64,000 nt of DNA from Hippasteria phrygiana (Eukaryota > Echinodermata > Asteroidea > Valvatida > Goniasteridae): the NCBI GenBank assembly GCA_037893225.1, contig JAZGUH010000531.1, forward strand, positions 372,001-436,000. Direction: 5' to 3'. Shown piece by piece: positions 22,936-35,589 of this stretch. The position numbers and the translations under genes are program-made. Under the pieces are notes generated by a model. It ran no database searches. It saw only the letters and a list, made by a program, of their open reading frames with translations, and had not been told where the DNA came from. Each line of letters starts with the position of its first letter. Within the stretch, counting starts at the first letter, position 1.

Positions 22936-23314
22936 CAGTGGAACATCGTGGGATCCACAGATTTTGTTCGGTACAGCGATCTTTTGGTATAGCGATTTTC
23001 AGCCGCCGGTTACTTAAGGACGACTTTAAACATGTGCCGGCCATTGAATTCTAAAGCAACAGTTGGCTTTTCCCTTCTATTCCTTGGGAAAATAATAGCC
23101 ACCTGTCACTCTTCAACATAAAGCTGCGGCCGTTAGGAAATTACAAACAGCCCAAAATGCCCGGTACATTTTTTTAATCTGTTGCCCTTTTTTTAGCAAC
23201 ATACATGTACATGTAGTTTGGTAAGTTTTGTACACAAAATTTGGGAGCCAAGGATGGTTTTTGGTATAGCTGAATGTTCGGTATAGCGGTGTTCGGTATA
23301 GCGGTGTTCCACTG
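22936..23314. mobile_element. TIR element with CAGTGGAACA ends
   Basis: The left end CAGTGGAACATCGTGGGATC and the right end GGTATAGCGGTGTTCCACTG are inverted repeats. TA precedes the left end. GGTATAGCG repeats internally near both ends. CAGTGGAAC termini are common in Tc1/mariner-pogo elements, so I infer that class. No transposase is seen. Confidence 0.65.
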
Positions 23315-23676
23315 AACATGTACATAATTTATAATATGCTGGTGTAGTAAGAGGACGCCATACATTGGATAAACACATCTCTTGATGACAGTTTTATACT
23401 TTTGTTCATTCCGTGACAGGCCCCTGCTTACCTAATTCTATTACCTTAATCTATTACTTTATTCTATAATTTCTTTTTATTTGTATGTTGGTTTCTTAGT
23501 TTTCTTTTAGTTTTTTTTTATATTTATGTCTGAAGATTTAAAATAAAAGTAAATAAATGTAATACAGTTTACTACTGTACTCGTAGCATTTTGTAGCTTT
23601 ACATGTAGGTGAGGTTAAGGTTAACAAAAAATCTAGGAATATCAATAAATCATTCAATAAACTAAATAAAAGTATT

Positions 23677-25444
23677 GGAGTAATTGCAGAATACCCCGCC
23701 ACCCGGAAGAACCCCCTAAAAACGCGGATACGCGGATACGGGGTGGGATGGAGTCTGACAAGACCAAGGGGGCAATTTTTAAGTCCAATGTATGTCCGCG
23801 GCCCGGAGGTGTATACGCCGATAACCTCTGCGCAATTGCAATGCGAATAGGAAGCTCTGACAAAAGGTCTAAGTCCAATCCACCTACCGGGAGGTGGATA
23901 CGCGGATACGGTGATACGGGGTGGGATGTAGTGTGGCGGGGCGATAGAGGGCGCCATTTTTCCTTTTAAAAAAATCCTCCGAGGGGGCTGGAATCTGACT
24001 AGCGTGCGTAATTGGAATGGGAAGCTCTGACAAAAGGTCTATAAGTCCAATCCACCTACCGGAAGGTGGATACGCGGATACGGTGATACGGGGTGGGAGA
24101 GAGTGTGGCGGGGCGATAGAGGGCGCCATTTTCCCTTTTAAAAAAATCCTCCGAGGGGGCTGGAATCTGACTAGCGTGCGTAATTGGAATGGGAAGCTCT
24201 GACAAAAGGTCTAAGTCCAATCCACCTACCGGGAGGTGGATACGCGGATACGGTGATACGGGGTGGGAGAGAGTGTGGCGAGGCGATAGAGGGCGCCATT
24301 TTCCCTTTTAAAAAAAATCCTCCGAGGGGGCTGGAATCTGACTTGCGTGCGTAATTGGAATGGGAAGCTCTGACAAAAGGTCTAAGTCCAATCCACCTAC
24401 CGGAAGGTGGATACGCGGATACGGTGATACGGGGTGGGAGAGAGTGTGGCGGGGCGATAGAGGGCGCCATTTTCCCTTTTAAAAAAATCCTCCGAGGGGG
24501 CTGGAATCTGACTAGCGTGCGTAATGCGAATGGGAAGCTCTGACAAAAGGTCTAAGTCCAATCCACCTACCGGGAGGTGGATACGCGGATACGGTGATAC
24601 GGGGTGGGAGAGAGTGTGGCGAGGCGATAGAGGGCGCCATTTTCCCTTTTAAAAAAAATCCTCCGAGGGGGCTGGAATCTGACTTGCGTGCGTAATTGGA
24701 ATGGGAAGCTCTGACAAAAGGTCTAAGTCCAATCCACCTACCGGAAGGTGGATACGCGGATACGGTGATACGGGGTGGGAGAGAGTGTGGCGGGGCGATA
24801 GAGGGCGCCATTTTCCCTTTTAAAAAAATCCTCCGAGGGGGCTGGAATCTGACTAGCGTGCGTAATGCGAATGGGAAGCTCTGACAAAAGGTCTAAGTCC
24901 AATCCACCTACCGGGGGGTGGATACGCGGATACGGTGATACGGGGTGGGAGAGAGTGCCATTTTCCCTTTTAAAAAAAATCCTCCGAGGGGGCTGGAATC
25001 TGACTTGCGTGCGTAATGCGAATGGAAAACTCTGACAAAAGGTCTATGTCCAATCCACCTACCGGGAGGTGGATACGCGGATACGGTGATACGGGGTGGG
25101 ATGTAGTGTGGCGGGGCGATAGAGGGCGCCATTTTCCCTTTAAAAAAAATCCTCCGAGGGGGCTGGAATCTGACTTCCGTGCGTAATGCGAATGGGAAGC
25201 TCTGACAAAAGGTCTAAGTCCAATCCACCTACCGGGAGGTGGATACGCGGATACGGGGATACGGGGTGGGAGAGAGTGTGTACGTGTGCCCAGTCTAATG
25301 TTTACCCCGTATCCGCGTATACATGTGTACGGGGTGCCCAGTCTAATTGGAATAGTTTATTGAGGGCAATGAACAGTGACCCCGTATCCGCGTATCCAGA
25401 TAAGAGGTGGAGATACGAGTGGCGGGGTATTCTGCAATTGTGCC
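23677..25444. mobile_element. TIR element (Merlin-like) enclosing a satellite
   Basis: The left end is GGAGTAATTGCAGAATACCC. The right end is the complement of GGCACAATTGCAGAATACCC, so the TIRs run about 24 bp with a few mismatches. A perfect 8-bp duplication AAAGTATT flanks them (23669-23676 and 25445-25452). GG termini with an 8-bp target suit the Merlin group; hAT and P elements also make 8-bp targets but usually start CA. Nearly the whole interior is a ~171-bp tandem repeat, and there is no transposase. Confidence 0.75.
23880..25290. repeat. ~171-bp tandem satellite, 8 units
   Basis: The landmark CCTCCGAGGGGGCTGGAATC occurs at 23975, 24148, 24319, 24489, 24660, 24830, 24981 and 25151. 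The spacings are 173, 171, 170, 171, 170, 151 and 170. The short 151 step lacks about 20 bases of the GTGGCGGGGCGATAG part. Alternating variants (GACTTGCGTG/GACTAGCGTG, GCGAGGCG/GCGGGGCG) repeat every 341 bp, a dimeric higher-order unit. Frames of 57 codons per unit run on the minus strand and are artefacts. Confidence 0.9.
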
Positions 25445-25638
25445 AAAGTATTAAAAATAAAAGGATACATGTACATGTAATACAGTAAATAAAAAAAACA
25501 TAATTAAAACAAAAAGTGAAAAAAGAGAGACTGGAATATTACAATGTACATGTAGTAATCTACTTCCTTTGTCCCTCCATTATGAAAGTGAGGTCGGGTG
25601 CAATATGGAGCTCATACCACAAAACAAAAACCCATTAA

Positions 25639-25702
25639 CCCTAACTCTCTATAGGTGATGTGAGAAATCCTATCGAAATTTGAGAATTCAGGACTGTTAG
25701 GG
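25639..25702. repeat. 64-bp TTAA-flanked mini-element
   Basis: TTAA at 25635-25638 and 25703-25706 bound CCCTAACTCTCTATAGG...GAATTCAGGACTGTTAGGG. It resembles the mini-elements at 17553 and 30515 in reverse. It abuts the GTAGTG element that starts at 25705. Confidence 0.65.
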
Positions 25703-25704
25703 TT

Positions 25705-26163
25705 AAAAGTAGTATACATGATTGGTCATTGTTGCAATTTTCAGAAATGGGCGGATTTGGGGGTTAGTATTTTATAGGAAATATCGTTCCTCTGTTTTGC
25801 GTTGTTGGATGGTGAAAATAACGAGAGAGAAACGGCGCTCGTTTTCAACCGTCGGGCGGATGATAGCCTTTAGTCAAGTCGCGCATGGCTACATGGACGC
25901 GTGACGAGCCCCGAATGCCAGCATGTCCGGGGCGCGCCACTCGTCCGGTTAGCCATGCGCACCTTGACTAAAGGCTCAGTTTTCCAATGATTTCCAGCTG
26001 GAAATCGTTGGAAAATGATATAAATTTCCACTTTTCTTGACGACAGTACACCTGGTGCCATAATTTCACAGGATGATTGAGACAACTATTAACTAACAGT
26101 CTAGTAAGGTATTTCGTAATAATTCAGTAAACAAAAAATTGGAGGATTACCCATCCTGTACTA
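25705..26163. mobile_element. GTAGTG-family TIR element, well preserved
   Basis: It begins AAAGTAGTATACATGATTGG and ends near GGATTACCCATCCTGTACTA. Diagnostic internal words are ACCGTCGGGCGGATGATAGC, TGTCCGGGGCGCGCCACTCG and CTTGACTAAAGGC; the last occurs in both orientations, forming an internal hairpin. The same words occur at 37440-37850, 52970-53160 and 62290-62690. Confidence 0.7.
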
Positions 26164-27849
26164 CATGTGTACATTTAAAGATTGTCACATCCTGACATTA
26201 CATGTGGTGACCACAATAGGCCAGGTGTGCCATTTCACAGCTTGAAAGAATGGTAAACTTTGACCCCAGGATCTCTGGAGGAAATGCCTCCAGCACTGAC
26301 CGGGTCACATGACTTGTGCTTGTCTGTGACACCAAAGGTTGTTGGAGCAGCCTAGAGCAGACACAATTGACAAGTTATGTCAGGCATGTTTGAAGATGAA
26401 ATTTTCCTTCAGCATGTGTCATTGATTTGTCAGTTGTATATAATTGTACACATAGGATATGCTGTTTGTTTGGAGAGAGGCATTATAATAAATTAAGGTG
26501 TACATGTACAGACAATTGTGTGTACTTTTTGTTAATGAAATCCGACTTTCAAATTTCAGCTGGAACTTACACTGCTTGTGAGTTCTCACTGATTGAGAAG
26601 AAAAAATTACAAGGGAAGTTTTTTTGACTTGTACGGTCTTCAGTGGAAGACACCCTTAATTAACCTAACTTTACAAAATCATTAACTCTGATTCCCTCCC
26701 CCTTCAAAATCCTCCTTGGAGGTATTGGATGATTTTGCAGGATTGATAAGGAGGATTATTAGAGCCTGTACATATGTATAAGATTTTGCAATTCCGGACA
26801 CATTCTTTAATCCTAACAGTCCTGAATCCTCCAATTTTAATATGATTTTCTTGTCCTGATGAGATTCCCAAGATTTAACTGTGGTGGTGGTTTCTCAGTT
26901 TGTACTCGTCATAGATGAGCATGGTCAAATACATGTGTACATGTAATCATCAGATTAAACAGTGTATTGTACTCCAAGTTCTCCAACCACACATTTTCTC
27001 TGAAATGTTTTTCAGTTTCTCTCCAAAAATGACTTTCACATTTTTTCTGAGGGCTTATAATTACCCGTGTCTGAAACATATACACATGTATGTCTGGTGA
27101 TTTTGCAACCTCAAAACATCTCTGGAGACGGATTTAAGGGTAGGCCTAATTCAAACCAGATTTAGTTAAATGCTAAACCAAAGCCGACTCCATGGCAGCC
27201 AGGGTACATGTACCTCCCATGTGTTTACATAAAAACGTGTTTTATGAAGCAATGCCTGCGAACAGGAAATGTGGTATTTCTCCCACACACTGATATGAGG
27301 TTTCGTTCAACTTCAACACAAGGTTTAAAGTCACATAAATTTAAAGTTTAAAGTTTGAATTGGCATTAGAAAAGGATGAGAATGTAAACACTTTATGTAG
27401 AAACAGAAATGTATGGAAAAGTGAAAAAACAAACAAACACAAAGTCAAACAAACTCCTCAAGTGTCATTTAAAAGAAACAAAATTACTATCGGGGGTTTA
27501 TTGGCACGAAGAGATCATTATGAATTATAGTCATTCTAGATTTCTTAAACAAAATTTAAATTGCCTGTAGACTTATTCGTTGACTGTTCAAGTTGAATGC
27601 TTACTAAAGTTTCCTAAAGATGTCAAAATGTTCTGATGAATGTAAGTACGCTAGTGTGTGTCTGGAAACGTGGTGTATATTAACATGCTCTAGGCTGACC
27701 TGGACATTGTACAATGTACATGTACTGGTCCAATGTATACATGTATGTGATTATGCTTACATATGTACACATGTACATGTAGATCAGAACTGTGAAAATT
27801 AAATTTACTCGAGGAAAACTGTTGTGACAAGTGTAAGTACACCATACAA
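26164..27849. other. Non-coding, no gene recognised
   Basis: Contains a partial TTAA-type mini-element around 26815-26850 (TCCTGAATCCTCCAATTTTA) and a GGAGGATTATT stretch at 26690-26765. No exon is supported. Confidence 0.55.
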
Positions 27850-28255
27850 AAAAGACGTCCAAGTAAGGAATCTTTCTTGTCCTCGGGAGTCGGTCTTTTA
27901 TTAAAATTGGTCCTCGGACGTACATGTACATGTACATGTAAAAATACGTGCTGACTATATGGGGTTGTTATATTAAAGGAACAATAGGAAACACAAAGCA
28001 TTGTCCTCAGTCGTATAGGGAAAACACAACTGTGTGTCTTACAATTGTACTTTCCCAATACATGTACTTCCGAGGACAATGCTTTGTGTTTCTTATTGTT
28101 CCTTTAATACATGTACATGTATAACCCAACCCCATAGACTAAGCATGTATTTCTACTTGCGAGGACCGATTTCAACAAAAGAATTGACTTGTGGGGGCGG
28201 AAAGGTTTCTTTGTATTTTCTTTTTCCTCTTGTCCTCGGAAGTACATGTACATGT
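27850..28255. repeat. Foldback repeat (GAGGACAATGCTTTGTGTTT)
   Basis: AAACACAAAGCATTGTCCTC at about 27990-28009 is inverted as GAGGACAATGCTTTGTGTTT at about 28072-28091. The arms extend on both sides (TATTAAAGGAACAATAG against CTATTGTTCCTTTAATA-like sequence; CTTGTCCTCGG at both outer ends). Single-arm relatives lie at 39662-39853 and 46364-46470. Confidence 0.7.
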
Positions 28256-29807
28256 ATAACCTGTACTGTGTGGGCGTGTTGGGGTATTCAAACCGAGAAC
28301 AATATCGTCCGCAATTCCCAGCATACATCCGTGATTGGGAGTGTGTACAAAACTATATGGAGGTCTTCCGAAAAAGTTGAAGTACATGTACAAACAAAAG
28401 AGGAACAATAGGACGTCCACGTTTGGAGGTCGATACACTTTTGGGTGTTACCACTAGCAGTCTTCAGTTCTAAATCTTGCTGAAAATAACCTGTGAGTAA
28501 GGGACGACAAGCAATATGTGTCAGATCTACAGCTACAAATATGATGCATGCATCATTGTACAGTTTAGCATCATGCGCAAGTGAATGGACGTCTTGACGG
28601 AATTTGACAGTTGTACATGTATTGTATATAATGGTGCAGGGTACATGTAAGTTCATTTGCACACTGTCATAAAAGTTTCAAGCAGTAGACTGGTTCCTGG
28701 TCTGCCATCATCTCCTTATTTTGCAAAGAGGGAATGATGTAGTCCTACTTTATGAACATTATATAATCATGTTTTCTTTCCATTGCAAAAACTTGTCTAA
28801 GCAATGGTAAACCAGTATATCAAACCAGAAATGCATTTTAAATTTTATATTCAGTTTTCGTTGACCAAGTTATGGACTTATTTTTGTCAGTCTACCGTGA
28901 CTTTTCTGTAGAATGACAAAATAAATAAAGTCCAATGGGGACATGCAGTAAACTAATGTCCCTGTCAACTTACATGTACCACGACTGTGATGTATAATGT
29001 GTACAAGGCCGGAAGCAGTCGAGGAAGATTAATTGCCGCGCGGCCGCGGAAAGACATCAGGGATGATAAAAAGTCCAATGGGAACAGCCCCATAATGTAG
29101 AAAACCACTGTGTAAATAATGCAACTTCCTGTGTTATGTCAACTACATACATTTATGTACACAGTGATTGTCGCAAGCGTGTGCGCGAAAATGGTGGTAT
29201 AGTGATAATGGTTCCCTGTCCCCTTGTACGCCCACATGTGATTATATATATGCACTTGCGCTAGGGCTTTGCAGCAGACCCGAACGGAAAAATGACGACC
29301 CTGTATGTGCGCATACAACAACTACATGTATGTTTTTCGTCTGTTCGCTGCTTGAAACGGAGCAGATTTGATTGATTTTGTGAGAGGTTTCATTGGGTTA
29401 GATGTCGGGGAAAAATGTTAGGAAAGGCAGAGATCAGCAAACCGTGATCAGCCCAACAGTTGTAAATTTGCCCCAAAACTGGATGTGTAAAATTGTTCCC
29501 CTGCAAGCAAAATGTTACCAGGAAACAGGTGCATTTACTCTTTGTCAATGTGGACATTGATGGTGCCATTTAACCCCAAAGTTTTGTTTATGCACACGTA
29601 TGCAAAATGTGGCCCATACCGGGATTCTGGTTTTTCTGGTTTGCAAACTTGTACAGCCTAGCTAGCCATACAAGAAAAAAAGAAGATACGAATGCAATGT
29701 AGTTGACTTTTAAGGAAATTGTGCTAACAAGTTGTGAAGTGTTGGATTTTAAAAAGTTGGACATTTTCTCATAAAAATCCAGAAAAGACGAACAGTTTGA
29801 TTTACAG
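28256..29807. other. Non-coding, no gene recognised
   Basis: No domain, splice pair or named element is supported here. Short open frames overlap the foldback repeat's edge or are unremarkable. Confidence 0.55.
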
Positions 29808-30297
29808 TACCGTAATTTTCGAAATATACATGTAGGCTTCGTGGAGTATAAGCCGCAGCACGCAAAAATCTGCAAATTAAGGGGGGGAATGAAAAACAAA
29901 TGACAACTTTAACCACTAATCTGAGCTCAACAGTCACCAATTGACCAGTGAAATAATAAACAACATGGATTACACAACGATAAAACAGACAAAAAGGAAC
30001 AGACGCACCACATGATTTGTGAGTACATTTGCAAGTCTATTCGGTCCCTCTGGACTGGTTTCCTTTATTTCCAACACGTGAGTAGAGCGAACGTAAACGG
30101 CAACCAACGAAAACATGACTGCCTGGCCCGGAGCGCCGCCTGCACACGTGGTCCGGGCCGAGGCGCGGCTTCTGTGACTGATTTTATTCTTCAAATGTTG
30201 CCGTATTTATAAGCCGCCCGGAGTATAAGCCGCAGGGACATTTTTCAGCATGAGAATCAACGTATAAGCCGCGGCCTATATTCCGAAAATTACAATA
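29808..30297. mobile_element. TIR element (TACCGTAATTTTCG ends)
   Basis: TACCGTAATTTTCGAAATAT at 29808 faces ATATTCCGAAAATTACAATA at 30297. GTATAAGCCGC repeats near both ends (29850-29865, 30205-30235, 30260-30275). It is a typical MITE layout, with no coding. Confidence 0.65.
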
Positions 30298-30514
30298 TGG
30301 CTGACTAGAAAAGCTGTTTTTTTTTCCTAAATTAAATAAAACCAGATACGTTGGTAAACAAATGTGGTAAGAGGAGTGAAAATCTAGCTGGCGGTTGACA
30401 AAGCTGGTACACATGCAATCTGGATGAGAACGGCTGCTCACATGGAAGCAGAAATTACCTACTGCACATCACACAATGGTTGCAGATTGGTTCGGACAAA
30501 CATCGGGCCTTTAA

Positions 30515-30583
30515 CCTTAACAGTCCTGAATCCTCCAATTTTAATATGATTTTCTGCACACCCTAGCTGGGAGTTATTTAGAG
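30515..30583. repeat. 69-bp TTAA-flanked mini-element
   Basis: TTAA at 30511-30514 and 30584-30587 surround CCTTAACAGTCCTGAATCCT and a right end resembling GGGAGTTATTTAGAG. The core matches 17553-17622. Confidence 0.6.
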
Positions 30584-31042
30584 TTAATCATGCAACCTTG
30601 AACAGGGTTTAATGTTAGATGACCAGTTGATTGGACAGTTTCGTTTTGGTGAAGATACAAGCAATTGTGCATGTGTTATGACAATGTAGTTCCATAATGA
30701 TAGACTACTTAATGGCAGTTGGCGCCACATATTGAAGCTTCTGTGTGTTCATGTGAATCTTCATATTCATGTATCACATTCACCGCCTTGAAAGTACAGT
30801 CAACTCAAACTGTCTGCAAGTCTGCATTCTTGAGATGGTCATTAAAAGTTCACTGGGAACAGAAGCAGGACATCAACATAACCCAGATATTTACATATTG
30901 GCCAGACAAAACAAAAACCACAGCATTATCTGCAGCCAGCATGAATGCTGTACATGTATACATGTGTACATGTACACATGATATACATTTGTAATCCACA
31001 AAGCACAATTCATAGAGGTAAATTGAAAGGAACAGAGGGGCG

Positions 31043-31160
31043 ATCCATGGCCATGGTCTTTGGGCCATCCATGGCCATGGTCTTTGGGCCATCCATGGCC
31101 ATGGTCTTTGGGCCATCCATGGCCATGGTCTTTGGGCCATCCATGGCCATGGTCTTTGGG
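31043..31160. repeat. 24-bp tandem repeat, 5 copies
   Basis: The unit CCATGGCCATGGTCTTTGGG plus CCAT repeats five times. It is divisible by three, so it gives periodic open frames on both strands that I do not accept as coding. CCATGGCCATGG is itself palindromic. Confidence 0.9.
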
Positions 31161-31896
31161 CTTGTGGTCTTGAAATCCTCCCTTGAAATCTTGTTTTTTC
31201 TATTCATGTCAGAGATTTAAACGATTTTACTCAATGTTAAAAAAGTCAATAAAATGGGACATAATGTACATGTAGAGTGGACAGTATGATAAACAGCCCA
31301 AAAGCATGATTTTTTTGTGGCTTAAATTAATGAAAGGTGGCACTACCCACACCCCTTGAAATGAGAGTTCCCAGTATAGCAGCCATCTAAGAGAGTAATG
31401 TCTTTGTTGCCATTTGACAGGCGTGGGTAGATCATAATTTTAAATGAACAATAACCTGCCAAGACGGCCACTAACACTTGGTCTATTTTTAAGCACCATA
31501 AAATCACTACACTTGGAGTCGTGTTCTGCTGCCTGAATTTGCTCAAACTTCTTTGAAAAGCAGGGATGAAAGCATCAAATGCATTGAAGAGAGGTACACA
31601 CACTTGTACTCAGTTGTCAGCCTACGCCTGATGCTTACACATTAGGTCAGACATTGGTGAACAGCTTCTCCTAAGGGGCTCTTAATTCACTGATCTGCAG
31701 TGATGCAAGAAATGAATCAAGAGCCGCCTTGCTGATTTCATGCTCTGTTGAATGGCAGTTGTATGGAGCTATGATTACACCCCTGATTAAATACCAATCT
31801 GATCATGGGGAAGCTCATGCATTACTCACTTTGGACAAGCTAAAGGGAAAAATATGTATGACATCCTGCACTTAAGTTTCTTATTAGCCAACCCCA

Positions 31897-31927
<31 letters not shown>

Positions 31928-33273
31928 AAAAAACGCAAAAACAAAACCACAAAAAGCACAAGATCTTCGGGTTCTATCAGCTTAGTCCAAACCCACTTCA
32001 ATTTTTTCATATGGCCCTGCTAATAACCAAACTGGAATGAGAAGCCTTTTTAATTCGGTCATCATGTAAACAAGAAAGCATTCTGTGAAATCTTTTCAGT
32101 TAGTCTTTGTTCTTTCTTGCTTGGTGTTTTGGGGTCATCCATAGTGGACAGCCCAACCACAAATATGCAGAAACGCAAGTATTGATATGCTGGTGATGTT
32201 TCTACAACTGGGAGTGTATACATACAGTGCTTCATAATACATGTGTACATAAATCCGGGAAGGGCAAAAGAGAAAACATGTATCTGTTCTAATTTACAAC
32301 AAAGATATATTGTACATGTGATCCAGATGGCTCAGATGTGGAATAATCTGTAGGCTGGTTGGTGTTGTAGAGCCAATGATTTTCCGTTTCAGAAAAGTAA
32401 ATTTTCCGTTTTGACAATCTTTATTTCCGTTTCGCCATTAGAACAGTGTACAAAAATCTGTTTCATTTCCATTTGACATTATTTCATACATGTAAATGAA
32501 TGCACAATGAAAGAGGCCAATTCCGTTAATTCCGTTTGGTTTCCACTAAAACGGAAAACCATTGGCCCTAGTTGTTCCTTTAACAAGATCATAATTGGAT
32601 TCAACACAGCAGGCCAACAAACTTACCCCTAGGGATATTTGGAATTATGACTCATTTACTATTTCTGGTTTTGGGGAAAGCTGTCTTGCAGAGCTGGTAC
32701 ATGTACATGTAATTATTAGATTTATAAGTAAGAAGCTTGGCTTTGTTTTCCATAAATTAATTAGGAGTCCAGAGGCAAATTGCTATCTCAGTAAACACGA
32801 TCTGGGGTGATAAGATGTAGGATACATTCCTAAACTAATTAATTTGAGATATTGAAAAAAAAGTAACCCACAATCACAGGAAAGTGTGCACAATGACCAT
32901 TATTATGGTTTGATCATAAACTAGGGGTAATAAGCTTTCCGTTGATATCTTGGATGCATTTAGCTGGTCATGCTTCACTGACTTCCATCATACATGTACA
33001 TGTAGGATGACCAAATCTTCCATTGAGAGGATAGAACGCTTGGATGAAAAATTCAAACAATCAATGGAACATCGTGTTTTCGGGTAGTACTTGAAAGCAC
33101 TTAGAAGTTTGTTTCTGATTTGGTTATTAACTGATGGCCACTAAATGAGGAAATTCAGTTCCACATGTACAAAAAGTTTATCCATGTCATGAAGACGGGA
33201 CTCACTAGTGTTGTTGAGATGTCCAACATATCAGCCAGATGAACTTTTATACCACATCACAACCTGATCAGTG
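31161..33273. other. Non-coding, no gene recognised
   Basis: Contains a C tract at about 31899-31917 followed by A-rich sequence, and a segment at 32880-32975 that recurs inverted at 63225-63320. No exon is supported. Confidence 0.55.
32880..32975. repeat. Dispersed repeat, inverse of 63225-63320
   Basis: CAATGACCATTATTATGGTT and TTTGATCATAAACTAGG appear here, with their complements at 63280-63320. The homology continues over GATGCATTTAGCTGGTCATG against CATGACCAGAGAAATGCATC. Confidence 0.55.
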
Positions 33274-33277
33274 TAAA

Positions 33278-33958
33278 GCCGTGTCCGCACTGGACTTTTT
33301 TTTGGGAAGGTTTTACTGAGACGATGGTAAAATGAAAAATGGTCAAATGTTACCACTGTCCGCACTTGGACTTTCGACACGGGAAAATTTTACCAAGACC
33401 GTGGGAGAAGTAACCAAGCTGTCAATATAACGACTCATGAGGGCGCTTTGCGTGACCTTTCTACATTGACGCGATTGACCCAAATCCCCGGCCCAAATCA
33501 CGCGTGCCTTTTCATTTTTCCGGCCGATGTGTACACGCAGGCCTACGTCTTTAGCACCAATCAAACTTCAGACTTTTTGATCAATAATAAAATCTACCAT
33601 GATTGCGACCAAAAGAGGAACAACGCACTGGAATTTGGAAACTTGCCACGTGCACCGCACCGCGGTAAAACAATGTAAAGCGCATGCGTGGTTTCCCTGT
33701 GAAGCATGACCTTGCGCTCTGGCCGGATGTACGCTTTCCTGAGCCGCTTTTACCGACTCGCACTGTCCGCACTGGACTTATCGTCTCGGGAAAAGTTACC
33801 TGGTCAGTTTTCCTGGGCAGCAGTTGGCCGGTAGAAGTAACCGCTGGACTCAGAAAAAAGTAACTGAGAGGAAAACGTCCTAGGCTGTCCGCACTGGACT
33901 TAAAATCGTCCCATCGTCTCGGTAAGTTTTACCAAAATAAGTCCAGTGCGGACAGGGC
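33278..33958. mobile_element. TIR element (GTGTCCGCACTGGACTT ends)
   Basis: The left end is GCCGTGTCCGCACTGGACTT. The right end is AAGTCCAGTGCGGACAGGGC. TAAA flanks both sides (33274-33277 and 33959-33962). Internal GTCCGCACTGGACTT words recur at 33355 and 33765-33780. There is no coding domain. The TIR is related to that of the pair at 6786 and 15592. Confidence 0.75.
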
Positions 33959-35589
33959 TAAAGCAAAAACTACTCAAGACATGCCAGAGTTCTGGCAAGT
34001 CCCTCGGTGTATTACTGTCAGAATGAAAAAAAGTATTACACATAATTTTACGTGTACGTGTACTTTTCTTGAGGATGTCGATTGTACATAATTATTTTAA
34101 ATAAGAAAGTGATGTTAAAAGTTGATACCTTGGATGTGAGAACAGACCTGTTTATTTGCCTTGTGGCATTTTGCTCAAACAGGGTGTTTCAGCTTTTGTC
34201 TTCCATTTGAGAATTGAACCAAATTTGAACCCATTATCTAGGAGTGAGCCCTGTCTGTTCATGCAGTGTGTAGGGAGGGTTACTAACACCTTTTCTTGTA
34301 CAGTTTGGTAGAGATATCCAGCTACATGTATCAGTTACAGCTTCTAGCTGGGTTGTTTGCCCCGAGCAAAGCAGTCAGCTCAGCAGCCCTTGACTAAACT
34401 TGAGGTGTGGACTACTACAGGTACAAATGATATGCAGCATAAGTACTGGTCTAGGAAACAGATTTGATTATGCAAGACCAAGGAACATAGATGATTCTTG
34501 GGTCTTTGACTTTTGCAATTCAAACCCATGTTCAATCATAGACCCTACAGCATAGTCCTGGCTGACTCTATGAAAGAGTCCACTCTATTCGACTCTAACA
34601 CTGGAATTGAATCATAGTTCCATTGTTTTGAGGAGTTGACCCCCGAATGTAGCTGAATCCTGCCAAACGATTCCATTAAGATTGAGAAGATTCTCTGAAA
34701 ACATCACATGCGGCTCTTAGCGTTTTCATTCGTGAATCAAATCAATAGAATCAGAGGCTGTGTCCCCTTCATGCGTGTTGATCCGGGCCGGTTCCCTCGA
34801 TCAACCAAAAAATAAAATCAAAGGGGAGTTTTCTCCTTTGATACTTTGGTAAATGTAGGCCTACATGTACATTTACTGTGCTTTTGCATTGTGCAATGAA
34901 CATGTACACACCCATGGACATGCTACAGTTGACTTGTTCTTGTTGAAAGGTTCTTTTGAAAGCCCTATTTATTTCCAAAATAAATGTGTAGGCGTACTGT
35001 GAATGATATATTTGCCGCCAAGCCCTTGGTACTTGATAAGAAAGAGTAATGAGACACTTTAATGCAAAACCTCGAGGACAAAAGGTCCAATGTTCAATGT
35101 TAATGACGTTGCACCAGTGTGGAAACTTACAGGAAGTTGTGGAAATTTTCAAAGGAAATCTGCGGCAAGTTAAAACTCGGGATATTGGGGAATTGGGGGA
35201 AATTGAATTGTTCCTTTTTAAGATACATGTAACTTAAAAATTGAACGCTGGTACCCCCACTGCATCAGAAAAGCCATTGAAATCTTCAAGCACAACACGG
35301 TTCCCCAAGACATCGGTTTCTCCATCAGCGAAATGTTGAGTTCCCTTCGGTTCTTTTCAGAACCACACAAACTCACAAGAGATTTAATACACATGGTGCT
35401 ACATGTACCGCAAACCACATGTACATGTACATTGTAGTTATCTTATTGCCTTTCACCATGCAAACCTTCAAATCTCATTTGTTCATTTTGGTTATTTGAC
35501 CCACCTTTTATTGCACCTTTTTCAAGCTATTACAATAATCCAGGTGGGATGTCATGAATGCCACGAATGCCCGGAGAATCATCTCAAGG
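33959..35589. other. Non-coding, no gene recognised
   Basis: Unique-looking DNA without a supported exon. Open frames near 34769-35152 and 35049-35237 show no domain. Confidence 0.5.

Noticed and set aside
22665..23054. CERT/GLVN/KSFH repeat proteins, also at 60782-61177
   Set aside because: Translations of 12-bp minisatellites within TIR elements, open in many frames at once.
23538..25132. MAPSIAPPHSLPPR-type repeated frames
   Set aside because: One frame per ~171-bp satellite monomer; periodicity explains them.
30850..31220. MAMVFGPS / PKTMAMDG repeat frames
   Set aside because: Translations of the 24-bp palindromic tandem repeat.
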